NCBI GenBank assembly: GCA_963682025.1
Contig: OY821517.1
Span: 107,126,972 to 107,190,971 of the forward strand
Direction of reading: 5' to 3'
Length of the DNA: 64,000 nt
From: Cordilura impudica
Lineage: Eukaryota; Arthropoda; Insecta; Diptera; Scathophagidae
The position numbers and the translations under genes are program-made. Within the stretch, counting starts at the first letter, position 1, and each line of letters opens with the position of its first letter. The notes beneath the pieces were generated by a model. It saw nothing but the letters and a program-made list of their open reading frames with translations, made no database searches and was not told where the DNA came from. Positions 47,626 to 58,761 of this stretch are shown here, in pieces.

Positions 47626-47980
47626 TCAACTTACCATTAACGCAATACAATCCTGTGTCTTCTTTTTGTATTTCACTGCTTTACAATAGGCACATACTTG
47701 ATCCATGCTACCAATATCAATACGGTTATGTGAATTGTAATCAATTGCTGGGTCGTAGTTAAATGCCAGACGCATATGTGTTATATGACTACTGTTATGA
47801 ATAGCTGTTCTAGCTTGCCTGGTTCTTAAACGTTGTTCTGCATTTCGTATCTCGTGTTGCTGCACTGTGTAGTTCAATTTCTGCTGCGCGTTCTTCTTGA
47901 CTTTATTGTGAATGGACGTCGTTAATTGCGACCACTATATGTCGTGTATTGCGACCAATATTTCCACGTGGTCGTGGCAT
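47626..47980 (-). pseudogene. Helitron H2 N-terminal coding segment
   Basis: The start codon ATG (47980-47978) opens MPRPRGNIGRNTR. After HSQ a TAA (47903-47905) replaces the CAA seen in H1. In another frame from 47877, RTRQARTAIHNSSHIT, LAFNYDPAIDYNSHN and IDIGSMDQVCAYCKA follow, ending near CIALMVS. Between about 47480 and 47625 AT-rich foreign text replaces the Helitron-like N region, so an internal deletion or replacement occurred. Confidence 0.78.
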
Positions 47981-48048
47981 TTTGATTAAATATGTAATTA
48001 ATTTATTTGAAAAATGAAATTTTAATAAATACTCACAATTAAGAAGGG

Positions 48049-48052
48049 TATA
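48049..48052. repeat. TATA target duplication, left
   Basis: TATA here and at 51817-51820 directly flank element T. Helitron H1 has a single TATA at the corresponding place (GGCGTATACCC, about 6055-6065). Confidence 0.8.
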
Positions 48053-48557
48053 TACTAGGGCGGGTCGATTTAAAAATCGCCCATTGCTCACTGAAAATCG
48101 TATTCTAGGGATCAAAATAAGAAACTTTGCCGAAGGAACCATACCTCTAAAACGAATTCTGATGTCCCAACTTTTTACCTGTCTGTCTGTCTGTCTCACT
48201 CTGACCCATTAAGAGTGCCCCAATCGAGTCCAAATGTATGATTGACGCCCCTAACTTTGGAGTGCCGACTCACCCATGCCAGTGGCACACCCCTTGGAAC
48301 TCCCCTGTGGGGTTCCCCATATAAACATTTAAAAAAAATCACCATTTTTGGCACTTTACATGAAAAAATCAGCGAAATGTGTATGTTTTTTTCTTTATTT
48401 TTATTTCTTTATTTATTTATCTATTTAAAATAATATTTATTATTTATTTATAATAACATCTATTTTTTACCTTAAGAAATTTATTTAGTCAGAACATATG
48501 TAAATCAAAAAATTAATTAAAGTTAGTTATAGAAAAGAAACTAAAAAAATTATTGTT
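48053..48557. repeat. Element T TIR, left arm
   Basis: Inverted copy of 51361-51816 with shared blocks GAAACTTTGCCGAAGGAACC, GACTCACCCA, GGGGTTCCCCATATAAACAT and AATTTATTTAGTCAGAACAT. It contains a GTCT microsatellite (48181-48196). Confidence 0.9.
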
Positions 48558-48618
48558 TGAAGTCTTTCTTACTTTCAAGTCCGGGCACGGCTCTCTAATG
48601 TCGTCGCCATAACAGCCT

Positions 48619-50782
48619 CTACATTTTCCGTATAACCCGTTTGGAAACGCTAGCTAGCAATTGAACATGTCGTTCCGTTCCTTGTATGTGTGATGGAATT
48701 TTTGGATCATTTAACGGTGGATCATCTTGATTTAAATATTCTTTCAATGTATCGTACGGAATTCTTCGCGTGAATGGTGGTTCAAATACGTTATTTATGT
48801 CATTCACATTGATCATTTCCGTGTAACTTGTGCAATTAAGGTTTATATCTGGTTGTTTATAAGCTCTAAGTTGCGTTGGGTCGTCAACATCGGTTCGATA
48901 GCTTAGAATTTTCTTGATAGCACAGTCGCGCTCTTCTTTGCTATCATCAAACAACATTGATAACAAGATATTTTCCGAATGCGCATAATATGAATTATCT
49001 TTAATTACTTGATTGACAATTTTGCGTAAACGAGGTTCTAGAAATCGTGACCAACCAAGGAACTTGAAAAATAATGCACTGCCGTACACGACAGAGCTGT
49101 AATACTTGATACTGAAGTACATTGGCATATAACATTTAATTATTAATTCAACCACAATTCTTAAATTTGCATCTAGATTTTCCATTGTCACATATAATCG
49201 TAATCATCTAGCGGCCTTGGTGAGCCACCGAGAATGTACAATTTTCCCTGGTTTGATGTTAGCCAGATCCACCGAAACCACGCCGCTAGAAATGGCATGG
49301 GCAATGTCGTATAAGTACTTCGAATCGGTGGCAAATTCAATTTTTTCTGGAGCAGGGGGCATATTTTGCAACTCAATTTTCTGGAAGCCGTCCACCACCT
49401 GAAAATATATAATAAAATAATTAATAATGCTTGACAATTATAATAAATGAGTGATAGCTATAACTTACCGGAAGAGTTTCACAAGTTTCGATTTGACGGC
49501 TCAGATTTCCGGTTGCCGATCTCGGTCCAGTGCTGGTTGATTTATCCAAAGCTTCAAACAAATGCCGAAACGGAAGTTCGTTGAAGTGTAGAAGGCAAAC
49601 GAACTAATGCAATGGTCTTTTTAACAGCAATTCGAATCGTCGTATAATTCCACCGTGTGGGCCAGTGTTTGTTGGCTCACCGTCAGTGCATATTCCAATT
49701 AATGCATCCAGTGATATATTTTTATCGTTGAAAAAATCATTTAATTTGGTTGTTTTGTATTCAGCGGTTTCATGTTCCAGTCGTACGTAACCAATCAATT
49801 CAGAATTGGGTTCTCTCAAAATAACAAGATGAAGTTCTTTTACCACCCTAGTATGATACTTCTCATCAATTATATCTATCGTTAAAGTATCATCTTTTCT
49901 GCCATCGAATGAAAACACTAACAAATTGGTATCATCTAACCGTTTGCGAAGTACTTCTTGTCTTCACTTCTCTTTTTCTCTGCGAACTTTCGATTTATCC
50001 ATGATGAGAGGTTTCCCATGCTTATCTTTAATTTTAAAATCTTGAAAAAGAGCGGTTCCCAATGCTGATGCTACTCTATCAGGCACACCAAATCTGTCAC
50101 ATACCAAGGCAAAGTTAAAACAATCGTATCTCTCTGTGTATTGTGAACTTGTGTTTCTATCCATATCTTCTTGAACCGGTGGCGGTGCGTATGTTGAATC
50201 ATCGGGATCTTGGTATGTTGGCATTGATTACATACACGTTGCTCCTTGCTCTTCAATTTCCATCACAAATGCATCCATTGTTAGTCTTCTCTGATTATGT
50301 TGATCGTGCATAAACTCTTTGAGGCGTTCGGGAACCAAGCCGCATGCACATGGAGCTGCCTTCAAATCGCATTTACATGTTCCAATATAAAAAAATGTTT
50401 CCAGAGATTTTACGTACTCTGTAAATTGTTGGGTTTTGTTTCTTCTCTTGATTTGGTCTTGATATTTGTGAAGCAATCTATTCAATTTATTACATACACT
50501 TTTTTTCAGCATTATTTCCATACCAAGTTTTTCCCAAATTCCAATCAACTTATCTTGTACTTGAATAGTGAATGATTTATAGGAAAACTTTTTTTGTTCT
50601 GTTTTAGCACGTTCGCTTAAATAAAAATAATATCTCAAGATATCCAGATGGGTTGGTAAATTAAGATCAGTCAAATCAGTAGACACACCAAAAACAGTAA
50701 CATCATGCTTGGGTATATGACTCATTGGGTTTTCGATAGTTGTTGTTGCTTCATCTTGCGGTGTAGAGGATGGTGGATTCAT
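48619..50782 (-). pseudogene. Element T transposase-like gene, one frame with four stops
   Basis: Exon 1 (50782-49469, 438 codons) and exon 2 (49398-48619) share one reading frame once the 70-bp intron is removed, giving about 697 codons. Internal stops are TAA 50230-50228, TGA 49966-49964, TAG 49606-49604 and TGA 49206-49204; there is no frameshift. Visible blocks are a Cys-rich CKCDLKAAPCACGLVP with EFMHDQ (about codons 155-170), RYDCFNFALVCDRFGV, SFDGRKDDT, GICTDGEPTNTG, HFNELPFRHLFEAL at the end of exon 1, then SRWLTKAAR and LRLYV. These belong to an uncharacterised metazoan protein family. The Asp residues of FDGRKD and TDGEPT are candidate DDE positions (inference). A transposase role follows from its position between TIRs. 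Confidence 0.78.
49399..49468 (-). other. 70-bp GT-AG intron of the element T gene
   Basis: On the minus strand it begins GTAAGT and ends TATTTTCAG. Splicing joins ETLP to VVDGFQKIEL at a codon boundary, keeping the frame on both sides. Confidence 0.75.
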
Positions 50783-50969
50783 TGTAAACTTTTTGATTTG
50801 GAATGGTCACTTCAATTATTATTTTTTTTAAAATATCTTTTTATCTGAAATTAGCACTTCACACTTTGAGTTCTTCACAACGACTTAATGCATTCACAAA
50901 AACTGTTGCTTTATATATGGTCTACGAGACGAGATAATAAGAATGAAATGGTAATTTCAATTCTACCTG

Positions 50970-51270
50970 CTGTGTCTTGTGTTGGCTTAGAAACTCACAC
51001 AAGCAATTTTACGACCTGCAATTGTGTCACAGTGATACGTTCATTTTTTAAAAGGGTTGCGGTGCATTACAGTGATACCTTAATTGTTAAAATGGTTGCA
51101 TAAAAAGGGTTGTATAAACAACCATCATTTCTTAAGTAGGTGCTATAAAAAAACTACACATGTAAGTTTACGACATGCAGCTGTGTCTTGTGGTGGCTTA
51201 AGAAACCCACACAAGCAATTTTACGACCTGCAATTGTGTCACAGCGATACGTTCATTTTTTAAAAGGGTT
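50970..51270. repeat. Subterminal 90-bp direct repeats of element T
   Basis: 50970-51059 and 51181-51270 are near-identical (CTGTGTCTTGTG, CACACAAGCAATTTTACGACC, CAATTGTGTCACAG, TTTTTTAAAAGGGTTG). A third, worn copy follows at about 51275-51345. They lie between the gene start and the right TIR, a usual place for transposase-binding or promoter repeats (inference). Confidence 0.8.
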
Positions 51271-51360
51271 GAATAAAAAACCCACACAACTAAGTTTACG
51301 AAATGCAAATGCATCACAGTGATGCCTTGGTTTTAAAAGGGTTGTAAAAACGCAAATTTC

Positions 51361-51816
51361 TAATAATTTTTTTAATTTCTTTTCTATTACTAAGTTAAAT
51401 TAATTTTTTCATTGACATATGTTCTGACTAAATAAATTTCTAAAGAGAAAAATAAACTCCAAAAAGAAAAATCATAGGCATTTCCCTGACTTTTTCATGT
51501 AAAGTGCAAAAACTGGCGATTTTTTGAAATGTTTATATGGGGAACCCCACAGGGGAGTTCCAGGGGGTATGCCACTGGCGTGGGTGAGTCGGCCCTCCAA
51601 AGTTAGGGGGGTCAATCATACATTTGGACTTGATTGGAGCACTCTAAATGGGTCAAAGTGAGACAGACAGACATACAGGTCAAAAGTTGGGACATCAGAA
51701 TTCGTTTTAGAGGTATGGTTCCTTCGGCAAAGTTTCTTATTTTAATCCCTAAAATACGATTTTCACTGAGCAATGGGCGAGTTTTTTGCCTCCCCACAAA
51801 TCGACCCGGCCTAGTA
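51361..51816. repeat. Element T TIR, right arm
   Basis: Inverted partner of 48053-48557, ending CCTAGTA at 51816. Confidence 0.9.
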
Positions 51817-51820
51817 TATA
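51817..51820. repeat. TATA target duplication, right
   Basis: Second copy of the TATA flanking element T; the Helitron text CCCGAACGATCGTTAG follows directly. Confidence 0.8.
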
Positions 51821-52176
51821 CCCGAACGATCGTTAGTGGGTTTTGCTTTGTCATATTATTTTTTTTAAGCTTAATCATATTGGTTTGAACGCATTTAATG
51901 ACTTTTCAAAACAAATCTATGCAAAAACTCCTAACAAAACCAATAAAAAAAAATGTTTAAAAAATCGCGAAATTTATCGGACAAATGCGAAACTACACAG
52001 AAACATGACTCGCGGTCCGTAGAATGTGTGTGTATTTTTTTTTTCAAAATCGGTGTAGTAGTTTTTGAGTTTAGCGGTTACTTACAAACACGTCCCTTAA
52101 AATAATTAAAGTAAACCTTCAACTCGGTATATTTACATTACTTGAAAAAAATAAATCGATATTTTTCAGTTTTATA

Positions 52177-52885
52177 ATACCATATACCACTCTGTGGTCA
52201 GCGTGTAGTGAGTGTGTGCTGATGTTTGTAAGTACCAAAGTTATTTAACCTATACTCGCCTTTTATTGTACCGATCGATCCAGAATTACTTTATGAGTCA
52301 ATTTACAGATGTCCGTCTATACGTATGTCTGTCTGTCAGTCCGTAGTGTCGCCATTTAAACTTTATAATAAAACTTCAGGTCGTAAATATGAATATGTTT
52401 TGATGTGTTCATATTGAAAATGGAGAAAATCGATGCATGTAACTAACTCCCATATAAATGGTCCCTGCTAGACTAACAGGAATTTTCGTTAGATCCGGGT
52501 TAATATTATACCTAAACCACCACAATGAGACCGACCTAAATTGCCATAAGATCTAAATATTCATGTAGATCCCGGTCGAATTTGTTTTGCATGTGTTTGT
52601 TGCACCTATTAATCAGTAGTCCAAAATTCTTAGTTACAGTCCATATATAAAGCTAACTCCCGGGCTTCACTTAAATTTATCAAAAAATTAAAATGTTGCA
52701 TATTTTATTTGAAATTTGGTTTAAACATGTTTGTGAGAAAAGTCAATATGGTCAAATTTTGTCAATATTTTGACATAGCCCCCATATAAAAATAACATCT
52801 GATATGAACTTTTTATATATGAAGGCAACAAATTTTTAACAGCTCTAATCGATCTAGACCGACTACAATTTTCCGTTTATTGTTG
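52177..52885 (+). repeat. Mini-me/DINE-like repeat, copy 6
   Basis: Starts ATACCATATACCACTCTGTGGTC and ends GATCTAGACCGACTACAATTTTC. The GTCY region (52312-52342) is worn. It is more diverged than copies 2, 3 and 7. Confidence 0.75.
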
Positions 52886-52914
52886 GAAGAAGAAAAAAAA
52901 AAAAACAAAAGCAA

Positions 52915-54195
52915 ACCAAAATGGGACTACATATTACAGAGATTATATTATGTCAATATCAGATATTTCGACGTGATAGACTATTAAAGGCTGGAGGTGG
53001 GATTCTAATAGCTGTACGTAGTAAGTTAAGCTCAAGTTTGGTTGAATTTGATGACATTGATACTGGTATTGGGTTAAAATGTGTGAAAACTGTTTTCCCG
53101 AGTAAAACTACTCATATCACTTGTTCCTATATTCCCCCGTGCTCTGTGAATACAGTATATGATGCTCATGCTTATACCATTTCCTCAGTAAGTAATTGTG
53201 ATTTCAATTTACCTAATTAATTATGGCATTATTCATCTGATTCATTCTATTTACCACTTTTCGTTTTTATGATATACTTCTAGAGAGTATATCTGGGAGT
53301 ATTACAATTAAATTATATTAAAAACTCGAAAAAAAATATGTAGGATTTAGTTTTTGCGGACCATTGACCCAATATTATTACCAAAAATCGACATCATCCT
53401 AGATGTTGGCTTTGAAGTGCCTACAAAGGCGCAGAATACTGTGATGAGTAAATCATTTTGTTTTAAACGTACTGTTTATCATTAATTATATGAAATGCTT
53501 TATCTTATTGACTGGTCATTTTTCCCATCAGAAAATTGAGCATACCGGTCCTCCATGGAATTCAAAGGAACTTTCGAGGCTAGAAACAGAATTAGTCGCC
53601 TTTTAAAAGATACGCAAAATCCAAATCAACTTTGGATTATGCTAAATATTCTATCGCTCGAGCTGAGTATAATTTACTAAATAATAATTATTATACGAAG
53701 TATTTGGATAACTTTAAATCAAACTTTGTTAATAACCCAAAGCGTGGGCGTGTTAAACTCAAATCTTCCTCATTCCCACCTTCAATATTTTGCAATGATA
53801 ATTCATCCTCAGATTATCTTGATTTTGCGAATATGCAGTTCACCTATAGAAATTCCATTTCAATTATTTTAACTTCGCTAACTGTCCATGATTAATAAAA
53901 TTTGCATCAAAATCATATATTCTTCTCTTTGATACGGAAACTGCTTTTAAGTCTCTGATTCGGTTGAAATTTTCATACAAGCCTAGTCCTGATGGTGTTG
54001 TATTTTGAGTAATTGCGCTAAAATTCTAATTGTGTCCATAACGTGTATTTTCAACAGTCTTTTGCAAATTGCTTATTTTCAGTATACGATTTGGTTCATT
54101 GTCACATCAACAAAGTGCAAATATCCTCCTCCTGCTGCGGAATATAAGCACCTGGCCATAACTAATCCACCCATATGCTTTACAACCGTGCTGTT
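52915..54195 (+). pseudogene. Jockey-type non-LTR fragment (endonuclease and linker)
   Basis: Endonuclease text in 52921-53220 includes IFRRDRLLKAGGGILIAVRSKL, HITCSYIPPCS and DFNLPN (GDFN-like core). Linker and first RT text follows: PPWNSKELSRLE (about 53548), YSIARAEYNLLNN (53645-53680), a PDGV block near 53985 and ILSNCAKI-like text near 54010. Several stops and frame changes occur, and the RT catalytic part is gone. Its sequence style is unlike R-a and R-b, so it is a further family. Confidence 0.75.
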
Positions 54196-54199
54196 TAAA

Positions 54200-54740
54200 C
54201 GTAGTGCCTGATTTGTCCTCTCCAATCAAGGAGTATAACATCGGACCCAAACACTTTACAATTGCTTTCGTCGGTAAACAAAACTTAATTCATAAAATGC
54301 TTTTTCGTACTTTTTTGCCATTTGGACCTGCTCTGTGAAACAAATTTATTATTTTCGATGAGCGTGCTTTAGTTCCCGAGTTGTGGTGCACTTAAAAATA
54401 GATAAACTTTCACTGTTCTTAAAATAAAATGTTCTGCTACTTCAGAGAAAATTTTGTTGTTGGCGTTTTTTTTTTGACTTATTCTGCACTCTTGCATAGG
54501 TTTAGAAGCAGTTTGTAATATAATGTAAAGTTGCGTGGCTCCTGTCAACCATCTTCAAGATTTCATGCAGATTATTTTCCCTCCTTGGCATGTTTCATCA
54601 CTATTTTCCTAACTTCAATACTAGTTGTCCTTTTTGTCTTGAAATCTTGATTTGAAATGCTTTTTGCCTATTTCTATATTTAAAAAATTTTATATAGGTC
54701 AAAAATATTTTACCATGGTGTCCGGGTTTGGCTTTTTTCC
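54200..54740 (-). pseudogene. Tc1-like transposase fragment
   Basis: On the minus strand the blocks LSAPQLGN, FVSQSRSKWQ, VLFTDESNCKVFGSD and LDWRGQ appear in the order of Tc1-group transposases, where the Asp of FTDES is the first catalytic residue. Stops and frame changes occur throughout. The second and third catalytic residues would lie downstream and are not present, since 52915-54195 is plus-strand retroelement text. Confidence 0.62.
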
Positions 54741-55355
54741 ATTTGTAGCAAAAATTTTAAGAAACAGTTTTTTAAAATAAAGGAAAATTATCGTCTGGAC
54801 CGATTATATAATATCCTATACCACGATTTTAATGAAGGAGCCTTGGGTCCAATTACTGGAATGTAATTATTGAAATTTGCATAAATTAAATAAATAAATC
54901 AGATAGATGCAGGTTCAACCCTTACGGCCGCCCTAAGTAGAAAAATTTCATATAGAATCAATCAATTCAATTAAAACAACAATTTATCATAATGTTCAAT
55001 AAATCGCTGATGAAGGCTGGAATGCCAGAAACTGGTCCGATTAAAAACAAAGTGAAGTTATGAATTATATAAATATATATATTTTCTTCTTCTCTACCAT
55101 GCACCATTGAAAATATTTTTCTATTGTGTTTACTGAATTATGTAATATATGTGGCTGTAGAATGGTAAAAGCAATTAATATTACACCAGCAGATTCCAGC
55201 GCTCGAAATTCGGGTGCAATTTCTAGGCAGCTTTTTTTCAACTTAGCCAATTCATAAATCAACACTTTTTTGGTTTATTATAATTGTGAATGAAGGTAAC
55301 GAACTCATTAACAAATTTAATAAACACACCCATAGCATGTGTATAATTTTATGTA
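54741..55355. other. Non-coding stretch with a mini-me scrap
   Basis: 54784-54830 (ATTATCGTCTGGACCGATTATATAATATCCTATACCAC) resembles the hairpin-bearing 3' end of the mini-me-like family in reverse. The rest is unrecognised. Confidence 0.45.
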
Positions 55356-55549
55356 TGTGTTAGTAGCAACTTTAAATGCAATTTACTCAAAACAAAGGTA
55401 AAAATTAAAAATCTGCAAATCTGGCAAACAGCTAGAAATAAATACCTTTCAAATAATATACGTTTGGTCAAAATCGGGATAAAACGGTAGAACAAAACAT
55501 CGGTCACATGAAATCGCCTAGCCTATTAATATTATAGATATAAATTCGA
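55356..55549 (-). repeat. Helitron-like 5' end repeat, copy 2
   Basis: Matches 23818-24006 over its length and ends CCTATTAATATTATAGAT at its right edge. An X-family copy starts immediately after. Confidence 0.5.
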
Positions 55550-57512
55550 TTGTATGCATTGTGATATTTAATTGATACTTTGGAAATACTAATTTTAATT
55601 ATTGATTGTTACAACTTCAAATCGAGATTTTTACTAATACATAGAAACATAGAAGTCAAAAATCATTATTACTTAAGTATTTATTTTTTAATAATTTATA
55701 CATTTTGGATTTGTCAAAAAAAAAAAAAAACAAATAATAAATAATAATTAATAAATAATTATCTCTGCCTTCACTAAATTATTCCATGCAGTAAAAGATT
55801 TTGAATTGAGTTTGAATATTCTCGAAATATATTATAGCATATCCCCATATTAAATTGTCTGCTGACATTTCTAAAACAATAAATATACTAATTAGATTAG
55901 CTTTGCAATAACGACTGCTTTTGTGACATTCTAACTGGAAAATTAACGCAGTGGTAAGCATTATGAATTTACCTTGGAGCTGGTCCGATCCTTGAATACA
56001 TCTTAAAACTATTCATATGTAGACTTTATTTTATTAGTTTGTTGAACATTGCGGTTAAACATACCTGATAACAAAAAGAAAACCATATGTCAGGTTACGT
56101 GCACCCTCACGAACATTTGTGCCGTTAATACAAGTAAGGGAGATTTTTCATATATGAGTTTCTGCCCCAATAAATGCCTGACAATAACGAATGGAAGTAT
56201 TGATTAGCTAGAATACGGCAATCGAGAACTAAGTACCTTTACATCTGCACAAATGTCTTCTGAGTATTTGTACATATCCACCTTTCCAGAAGGAACGGGA
56301 ATGCGATTTTGAATGTCACATGGTTCTTCTAAGCTATAACCATAAATACCAAGAAAAAACTCATACCATGTGGACTGAAAATATTTCTAGGTTCCATAAT
56401 AACAGATAATTCTTGTACACCATAACAATTTTTTTTACACGTTATGATTGATTTTGAATTGTTAAATTAAATTTTCACGTTATACATATACATATAAAAG
56501 TTTTCTCTATTACATTTTATTTATTTATATATATATATATTTTTTTTTTACAAATACAATATATGTAGATCAAAGAATTTGGTCTGGCTAATCAAATTCT
56601 TATCTTTTTTGGTATTTACAACAGAAAATGATATTTGGTTTTCAGGAAAAACCGCGTATGTCCTTTTTTGTCAGTTTTGAGTTAACGATGACAAAAATAT
56701 TAATTTTTAACGCTCTTTACATGTGTTAAATTAAAAAAAAAAAATATTGACCATTTCTGAGTTTTTTCTTTAAATAACGACGTAACTTAAATGTTTATGA
56801 AATTAATTTGCAGCACTACCAACGTATATCAACCTACGTTTGATCACTGACAAATTATTTTCTCAGAAAACGGCACATAGCGACATACGGTGTTATTAAT
56901 GAAAAAAAATGCAGAATAATTTTGGATTAGTTTTCAGATATAAAAACTTGTGTGTTTATTTCTGTTATTTTTTCTCATTATTATTCTTGATACGTTGTTA
57001 TATTCTCACCCTAAGTACCGTTAACTTTTTGTTGACGAATAAAAAAATCCATTTTCCAAGCAACAACAACTTATGTCTAAATGGGTGGTTGCATTGCTAG
57101 TTTTCTTTTTCAAAGAAAACGACGTTTGTCGACATAAGTTGTTTTATCTGCACACACTTTAAGTGTAATTTACATACTGTTTTTCGTCCTTCTCTCGGAT
57201 CTATTTCTCTGAAGATTTTTGACTCAAAATTTTATATAAAGTATTTATTGCCCATATCTACAGGACTGTTAAATAAAAAGCTATAAAAACTTTATATCGA
57301 GCCCATAATTTCAAATATAACGTTTTTGGCTCCTCTGAACTTCTTGATTTTATGACATACACGGTTATTCTAGAAAAGCACAGATATTTGTTACAATATC
57401 TGTTAAAATATTTTCGGGTTGAAATATTTGTTATAATTGAATTAGTATCTAAAGTCGCCAATATTTAGGATTAAAACATGTTATTCTTGGTTTTATTAGG
57501 TTGCTTCAATTA

Positions 57513-58761
57513 AAGGGTCCGCCAAATAACTTTTTTTTTTGAAAATACTATAAAAAAAAAAACTACTGAATATTATCTCAAATTTCTTTATTTATTTGAA
57601 AGCACGATCATTCCGGTTAAGAATGGAAAATAATTTCATTCAAATGGCTGCCTCGGCTGGCCATGCAGTTGCCTACACGATCGGTCCAATTTTTAAGCAC
57701 ATTATCGATTGTGTGCAGCTGTATTTCACCAATGGCTTCACGAATATTGTCCTTTAAAGCGTCAATTGTCTCTGGCTTGTTGGCGCAACACTTATCTTTG
57801 AGGGCACCCCACAAATAATAGTCCAACGGTGTCAAATCGCAGCTCCGAGGTGGCCAAACGACATCAGCTCTGCGGCTGATAATGCGTTCTTCAAAAACAG
57901 GGCGCAAAACATCGAGTGCAGCTTCGGCTGTGTGGCACGTAACGCCGTCCTGTTGCAACCAAATGTTGCCAATATCCTCCTCTTCAATTTTTGTGAACAA
58001 AAATTCGTTTAACATGGCCCGATAACGATCGCCATTGACTTTGACGGCCACTCCTTGCTCATTTGCGAAGAAAAATGGCCCAATTATGCCTCTGGACCAA
58101 AATCCGCACGAAACAGTGACTCGTTTTGGGTGTATCGACCAAATGCGACAATTTTGCTTGTTTACATATCCACCAAGATCAAAATGAGCTTCATCTGAAA
58201 AGATGATTTTTTTTGACAAAATCGGCATCTTCTGTAAGTCGATCGCAGGCCCACTTAGCAAAGGGAAAACGCATTGGATGGTCAGTTGGCTTCAACTCCT
58301 GAACCAATTGGACTTTGTATGGCGTCATACCAAAGTCTTTATGCAAAATTCGTCTCAATGATGCCTCCGAAATTTTCAATTCTTGAGAACGACGGTGAAT
58401 TGATGTTGATGGCGCTTCACGCACACTTTCTGCCATAGCAGCAATATTCTCGGCTTTTCACGCTTTGGTTTATCGATGAGGATGCCAGTTTCTTTCACTT
58501 TTTTCACAAGATAATGAACGTACGGAGCTGACGGTGCTTCTTCCAAAATCCGTACGCAATTTTCGCACACATTCTGCAACATTAACATGATTTTCAAAGT
58601 AATGTCGCAATATTTCCCAGCGTTGTTCAAGCGCATACATAACCACATTCGTTCAGCGGAAGAATAAAACTAATTATCTGTCAAATCAGACATGAGCTAA
58701 GTGTTACCATTCACGAAATAAGCACTAGTTGAAAAAAAAAAACGTTAGATGGCGGACCCTT
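57513..58761 (-). mobile_element. Mariner-family transposon, 1249 bp
   Basis: TIRs are AAGGGTCCGCC at 57513 and GGCGGACCCTT ending at 58761, with a few further matching bases (TAAC followed by a T-run). TA lies on each side (57511-57512, 58762-58763). The element-X text TTATTAGGTT.C.TCAA and GGTTAGAAATTTGTA rejoins after removal. It holds one broken transposase gene. Confidence 0.93.
57617..58640 (-). pseudogene. Mariner transposase, broken by three frameshifts
   Basis: Starts at ATG 58640 (MYALEQRWEILRHYFENH). The helix-turn-helix part runs through PYVHYLVKKVKETG and ASLRRILHKDFGMTPYKVQ. The catalytic part (58225-57617) has IIFSDEAHFDL, LQQDGVTCHTAEA and PPRSCDLTPLDYYLWG, i.e. D, D and D, with 36 residues between the last two. 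Frameshifts lie near 58550, 58450 and 58215. Between NCRIW and HPKRV about 12 residues usual in relatives are missing, a small in-frame deletion. Near full length otherwise. It would cut and paste the element at TA sites if intact. Confidence 0.92.

Larger units (their letters stand above)
48053..51816 (-). mobile_element. Element T: 3764-bp TIR transposon of unassigned class
   Basis: Outer ends are TACTAGG...CCTAGTA. TIRs run from 48053 to about 48557 and from 51816 back to about 51361, highly similar with one gap of about 70 bp. Inside are one minus-strand gene (50782-48619) with an intron, and a pair of 90-bp subterminal repeats beside the right TIR. Flanks are TATA on both sides, and Helitron H1 supplies the empty site. 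A TATA duplication with long TIRs does not point to a class I can name by eye; Sola-type or another 4-bp duplication group is possible. It is the best preserved DNA transposon in the window after the mariner. Confidence 0.88.
44573..52100 (-). mobile_element. Helitron H2, with a nested DNA transposon
   Basis: Read on the minus strand the 3' end is GCAAAGCGGACCGGGTACAGCTAG followed by TA (CTAG at 44573-44576), as in H1. The 5' end lies near 52100, where GGGACGTGTTTGTAAG..ACCGCTAAACTCAAAAACTAC matches the start of H1; the exact TC could not be placed. Element T occupies 48053-51816. About 3.8 kb of Helitron remains. It keeps the HUH Rep core that H1 lost, but lacks much of the Helitron-like N region that H1 keeps. 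Confidence 0.88.

Noticed and set aside
47903..48199. ORF starting in element T and ending in the Helitron
   Set aside because: The first two thirds translate a TIR arm and the matching TIR at 51612-51888 gives the same peptide; only the part from 47980 (MPRPRGN) is real Helitron coding text.
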